From positions 1 through 64,000 of the forward strand of contig JAKITO010000009.1 of NCBI GenBank assembly GCA_021648025.1: a stretch of DNA of 64,000 bases, in the 5' to 3' direction. The position numbers and the translations under genes were made by a program. Origin of the DNA: Paracoccaceae bacterium (GTDB taxonomy: Bacteria > Pseudomonadota > Alphaproteobacteria > Rhodobacterales > Rhodobacteraceae). This document shows, piece after piece, positions 61,649 through 64,000 of the stretch; position 1 is the first letter of the stretch, and the number at the start of each line of letters is the position of its first letter. Under the pieces are notes generated by a model that was not told the DNA's origin, did not search any database, and saw only the letters and a list, made by a program, of their open reading frames with translations.

Positions 61649-62806
61649 TCAGCCCTCAAGAACCGGAATCATACGCGGCGCGCGGGGCGACAGCCATTCA
61701 GCCCGATCCACGCCAATCACGATGTTTTCCTCATGCACCATAATCTGCCCGTCCGGCAAGGTGATAACCGGCTCAAGCGCCAGCACCATGCCCGTCGCCA
61801 ACAGGGTCCTGTCCCGGGGCATCAACGAACAGCCTTCGGTCAACTGCAACCCAACACCATGACCAAACCGCCCACCGTCCAACCGCCCGCCGACCACACG
61901 TTGCATGGCGTGAAACAGATCGGCCGCCGTGGCACCGGGGCGGGCGGCGTGAAACCCGGCCTCGGCCGCTTCGATCAGGGTTTGGTGGGCGGATGCCACT
62001 GCGTCACTTGGGGGGGCGACCGAATAATTGCGGTCAAAATCGCAGAAATAGCCGTGTTTCACCAACCCGGTGTCAAGCATCAGCACATCGCCCCGCGTCA
62101 GCACCCGGGTGTCGGCGGGGGAAATAACATCACCGTACCCGCCCTGCCCCGCAGCACCGGCCAGATACGCCACCCAATCGGCGCCTTCTTCAAGGCAAAG
62201 CATCTGAAAGCGGCGAAATACCTGATCCAGAGGCACACCTGCGTGGGCGATCTCGGGCACCCGGGCAAAGGCGCGCGCGGCAATGGCACAGGTGGTGCGG
62301 ATATGGGCGATCTCGGATCTGGATTTGATCATTCGCAAGCCAGAAACGATGCCATCATCGCTGATGAACGACATGGCAGGTGCGGCGCGTTTCAGGCGCG
62401 CCCAATCGTCCAATGGCATCCGAAGGTGGCTTTCATGGCCCATGGGCACGCCGACTTTTCCGTCGTAACCGGCAATCTCTTGCAAGCTGTCAGCCAGCAA
62501 ACTGATGCCTTCATCCGCCAGGTCCGGCGCTGGCCAGCAGCGGATATCGCGAACCCAGGTGCGCGCCATCAGGGCGTGACCAATTGCCGGGATCACCGCC
62601 ACCGGTTGGCCGGCAGCGGGCAGAATCAGATACCAGGGGCGGGTCGGGCTTTCCCAGAACCGCGTCAGGAAACCCGAGAAATAGGCAATGTCCGCCGGAA
62701 TGGTCAGCAACAACAGCGACAGGTTGCGTTTGGCCATGCCCGCCTGCGCACGCGCCAACCTTGTGGCGTATTCTTCGGCGGTAAAAGAACCGGGCGCGGG
62801 GGTCAT
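61649..62806 (-). CDS. M24 (Xaa-Pro peptidase/creatinase/ectoine hydrolase-like) family enzyme
   Basis: 385 aa with a creatinase-type N-terminal domain (AKRNLSLLLLTIPADIAYFSGFLTRFWESPTRPWYLI) and the pita-bread fold. The five metal ligands can be picked out: D in VLMLDTGLV, D in YFCDFDRNYS, H in GHGVGLQL, E in ALEPVITLP and E in MVHEENIVI. M24 members hydrolyse Xaa-Pro bonds, creatine, ectoine or, as DddP, DMSP. Its place between a corrinoid-pathway methyltransferase and a maleate isomerase-like protein favours a role in degrading an osmolyte or methylated amine. This is inference. Confidence 0.82.
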   Translation of the reverse strand: MTPAPGSFTAEEYATRLARAQAGMAKRNLSLLLLTIPADIAYFSGFLTRFWESPTRPWYLILPAAGQPVAVIPAIGHALMARTWVRDIRCWPAPDLADEGISLLADSLQEIAGYDGKVGVPMGHESHLRMPLDDWARLKRAAPAMSFISDDGIVSGLRMIKSRSEIAHIRTTCAIAARAFARVPEIAHAGVPLDQVFRRFQMLCLEEGADWVAYLAGAAGQGGYGDVISPADTRVLTRGDVLMLDTGLVKHGYFCDFDRNYSVAPPSDAVASAHQTLIEAAEAGFHAARPGATAADLFHAMQRVVGGRLDGGRFGHGVGLQLTEGCSLMPRDRTLLATGMVLALEPVITLPDGQIMVHEENIVIGVDRAEWLSPRAPRMIPVLEG

Positions 62807-62825
62807 TTAGTGGGTACGCCCGGAT

Positions 62826-63887
62826 TTACGCACGTCTGCGCCGCCCGCCAGTACGCCCGGCCCGTCCACGCCCCTCCATGCCGGCGGCAGGTGGGGGTTT
62901 GTTGAACTTGATCCAATTGCCGCCGTGCGGATCATTGTTGGTCAGGAAATTGGCGGCGCGGATGGCTTCCATTTCTTTGCCTGATTTAGGTTTCATCGAC
63001 CCCATGCCAAACATCGCCACAAAGGCCTCGTCGTCCATGTCTTCGGGCAGGATGATGCCTGCCGCCGCCACTTCGGCCTTTTTCGCGGCAATTTTGGTTT
63101 GGTTTACCGGCAAGGCCACCGGGTTCATGATGGCACTTGTCATGCCCGCCCCCATCGCCATCGGCAAAAACGCGTTGTTGATGCCGTGACGGTTGGGCAA
63201 ACCAAAGCTGATGTTGGAGGCACCGCAGGTGGTGTTGACGCCCAGTTCTTCGCGCAGACGCCGCACCAGGGCGAACACCTGCAAGCCGGCCGTGCCCATG
63301 GCGCCGATTGGCATCACCAGCGGGTCAACCACGATGTCATGCGCCGGGATGCCAAAGTCAGCGGCGCGTTCGACGATGCGTTTGGCGACCTCGAACCGCA
63401 CGTCCGGGTCTTCGGAAATACCGGTGTCGTCGTTGGAAATCGCCACCACGGGGACGTTGTATTTCTTGACCAGCGGTAAAATCAGTTCCAGACGGTCTTC
63501 TTCGCCGGTCACGGAATTCAACAGGGGGCGGCCTTCGCAGGCCGCAAGCCCGGCCTCTAGTGCCGCGGGAACCGATGAATCAATACATAAAGGAATGTCC
63601 ACAAGCCCCTGAACCATCTTGATAATCTTGGTCATCAGGGGGGGTTCAGTTTCATTCGGGTTGGGATTGGAATTGTAAACCACCCCGGCATTGATATCAA
63701 GAATCGACGCCCCCGCCGCAACCTGCGCCAGCGCGTCCTTTTCAACAGTCGAAAAATCCCCGGCCTCAAGTTCGGCGGCCAGTTTCTTGCGCCCTGTCGG
63801 GTTGATCCGTTCGCCAATGACGCAGAACGGCTGATCAAAGCCGATGATGGCGGTTTTGGTTTTGGATTCGATAACGGTGCGGGTCAT
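62826..63887 (-). CDS. Methyltetrahydrofolate-corrinoid methyltransferase (pterin-binding, MtgA/AcsE-like)
   Basis: 353 aa. A pterin-binding TIM barrel: FCVIGERINPTGRKKLAAEL, ILDINAGVVYNSNPNPNETEPPLM, PLCIDSSVPAALEAGL, PLLNSVTGEEDRL, VAISNDDTG, DIVVDPLVMPIGA and TTCGASNISFGLPNRHGINN, similar to the methyl-H4folate domain of MetH and to MtgA. It moves a methyl group from a corrinoid protein to tetrahydrofolate in the catabolic direction. The C-terminus is an Arg/Gly-rich tail (GRGRAGRTGGRRRRA). The corrinoid protein and the substrate methyltransferase are not in the window. A reductase-like gene (63897 onward) lies just upstream. Confidence 0.85.
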   Translation of the reverse strand: MTRTVIESKTKTAIIGFDQPFCVIGERINPTGRKKLAAELEAGDFSTVEKDALAQVAAGASILDINAGVVYNSNPNPNETEPPLMTKIIKMVQGLVDIPLCIDSSVPAALEAGLAACEGRPLLNSVTGEEDRLELILPLVKKYNVPVVAISNDDTGISEDPDVRFEVAKRIVERAADFGIPAHDIVVDPLVMPIGAMGTAGLQVFALVRRLREELGVNTTCGASNISFGLPNRHGINNAFLPMAMGAGMTSAIMNPVALPVNQTKIAAKKAEVAAAGIILPEDMDDEAFVAMFGMGSMKPKSGKEMEAIRAANFLTNNDPHGGNWIKFNKPPPAAGMEGRGRAGRTGGRRRRA

Positions 63888-63896
63888 GTTGGCCTT

Positions 63897-64000
63897 TCAG
63901 GTCGGGTTGATGGGGCGGGCTGATGCGCCGCCATGTTCGATCGCCCAATTGGCATTGGCCTTGATGCCGCCAAGCGGGAAAAAATGCGCGCAAGCGATAT
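63897..64000 (-). CDS. C-terminal end of a methylenetetrahydrofolate reductase-like protein
   Basis: Only 34 codons are visible; the start is beyond the right edge. It reads HFFPLGGIKANANWAIEHGG and ends in a TGA at 63899-63897, 10 bp before the next start. The HFFPLGG ending recalls MTHFR-like proteins from roseobacter one-carbon clusters. With the downstream methyl-H4folate methyltransferase this would form a C1-oxidation unit. The identity is tentative because of the short length. Confidence 0.5.
   Translation of the reverse strand, partial: IACAHFFPLGGIKANANWAIEHGGASARPINPT

Noticed and set aside
61250-62905. Long plus-strand frame (551 codons) across the M24 and racemase genes
   Set aside because: It is the mirror of two genes with intact catalytic motifs on the other strand; composition is His/Gln/Arg-rich as expected for GC-biased antisense frames.

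Overview
The window looks like a chromosomal segment of an alphaproteobacterium of the Rhodobacteraceae (roseobacter lineage). Evidence: high GC with third-position GC bias that creates long mirror ORFs; the DUF177-rpmF-plsX-fabH-ihfA-merR block; an endolysin/holin pair of the gene-transfer-agent (GTA) type; a double-domain dCTP deaminase; short palindromic repeats of the GTAGGGT type scattered between genes. It is mostly housekeeping and catabolic sequence. I see no insertion sequence, integrase, CRISPR array or rRNA. One tRNA (Pro, GGG) is present.

Layout. 1-5.0 kb (minus): leucine catabolism (mccA partial, mccB, an LprI-like periplasmic protein, ivd). 5.2-11.2 kb: DegT aminotransferase and phosphoglycolate phosphatase, divergent from glmU-glmS (UDP-GlcNAc supply), then an FkbM methyltransferase. 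11.2-15.4 kb (plus): AlkD-like protein, moaA, waaA and a glycosyltransferase, tightly overlapped. 15.4-23.9 kb: two M20 hydrolases with a decayed third copy between them, and a peptide-type ABC transporter split over both strands. 24-31 kb: DUF3422 protein, thioesterase, pntAB, Tat-exported rhodanese, ICMT-like methyltransferase, and a beta-lactamase-fold protein with a degenerate metal site. 31.2-33.7 kb (plus): kynU-GNAT-kynA (tryptophan to anthranilate). 33.9-39.6 kb: DMT exporter, LpxL-type acyltransferase, DUF1223 protein, acnA. 39.9-43.4 kb: PleD-like diguanylate cyclase, GTA-type holin and endolysin, ThiE-like protein. 43.4-48 kb: HupE-like and DUF4198 proteins head to head, tgt, SPFH/NfeD pair. 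48-53.6 kb: P450 with a membrane hydrolase-like partner, ccdA, tusA, uup. 53.7-59.7 kb: olsB, bamE, then the lipid/ribosome block and tRNA-Pro. 59.7-64 kb: dcd, then a minus-strand operon with a tetrahydrofolate/corrinoid methyltransferase, an M24 hydrolase and an Asp/Glu-racemase-family protein, running off the right edge into what looks like a methylenetetrahydrofolate reductase.

Functional links. Envelope building recurs (glmU/glmS, waaA, glycosyltransferase, LpxL-like, olsB, plsX/fabH, bamE), as do amino-acid and one-carbon catabolism (leucine, tryptophan, peptides, methyl groups). The least ordinary items are: (i) the palindromic repeat family, which supplies stop codons at a convergent gene pair and has one copy inside the mccB reading frame; (ii) the pntAB terminator that contains the ribosome-binding site of the next gene; (iii) the one-carbon operon carrying two hydrolase/isomerase-like genes; (iv) the degenerate metallo-beta-lactamase-fold protein; (v) the unlinked GTA-type lysis pair beside a diguanylate cyclase with degenerate receiver domains. 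Functions are read from motifs and remembered family features only; no database search was possible.
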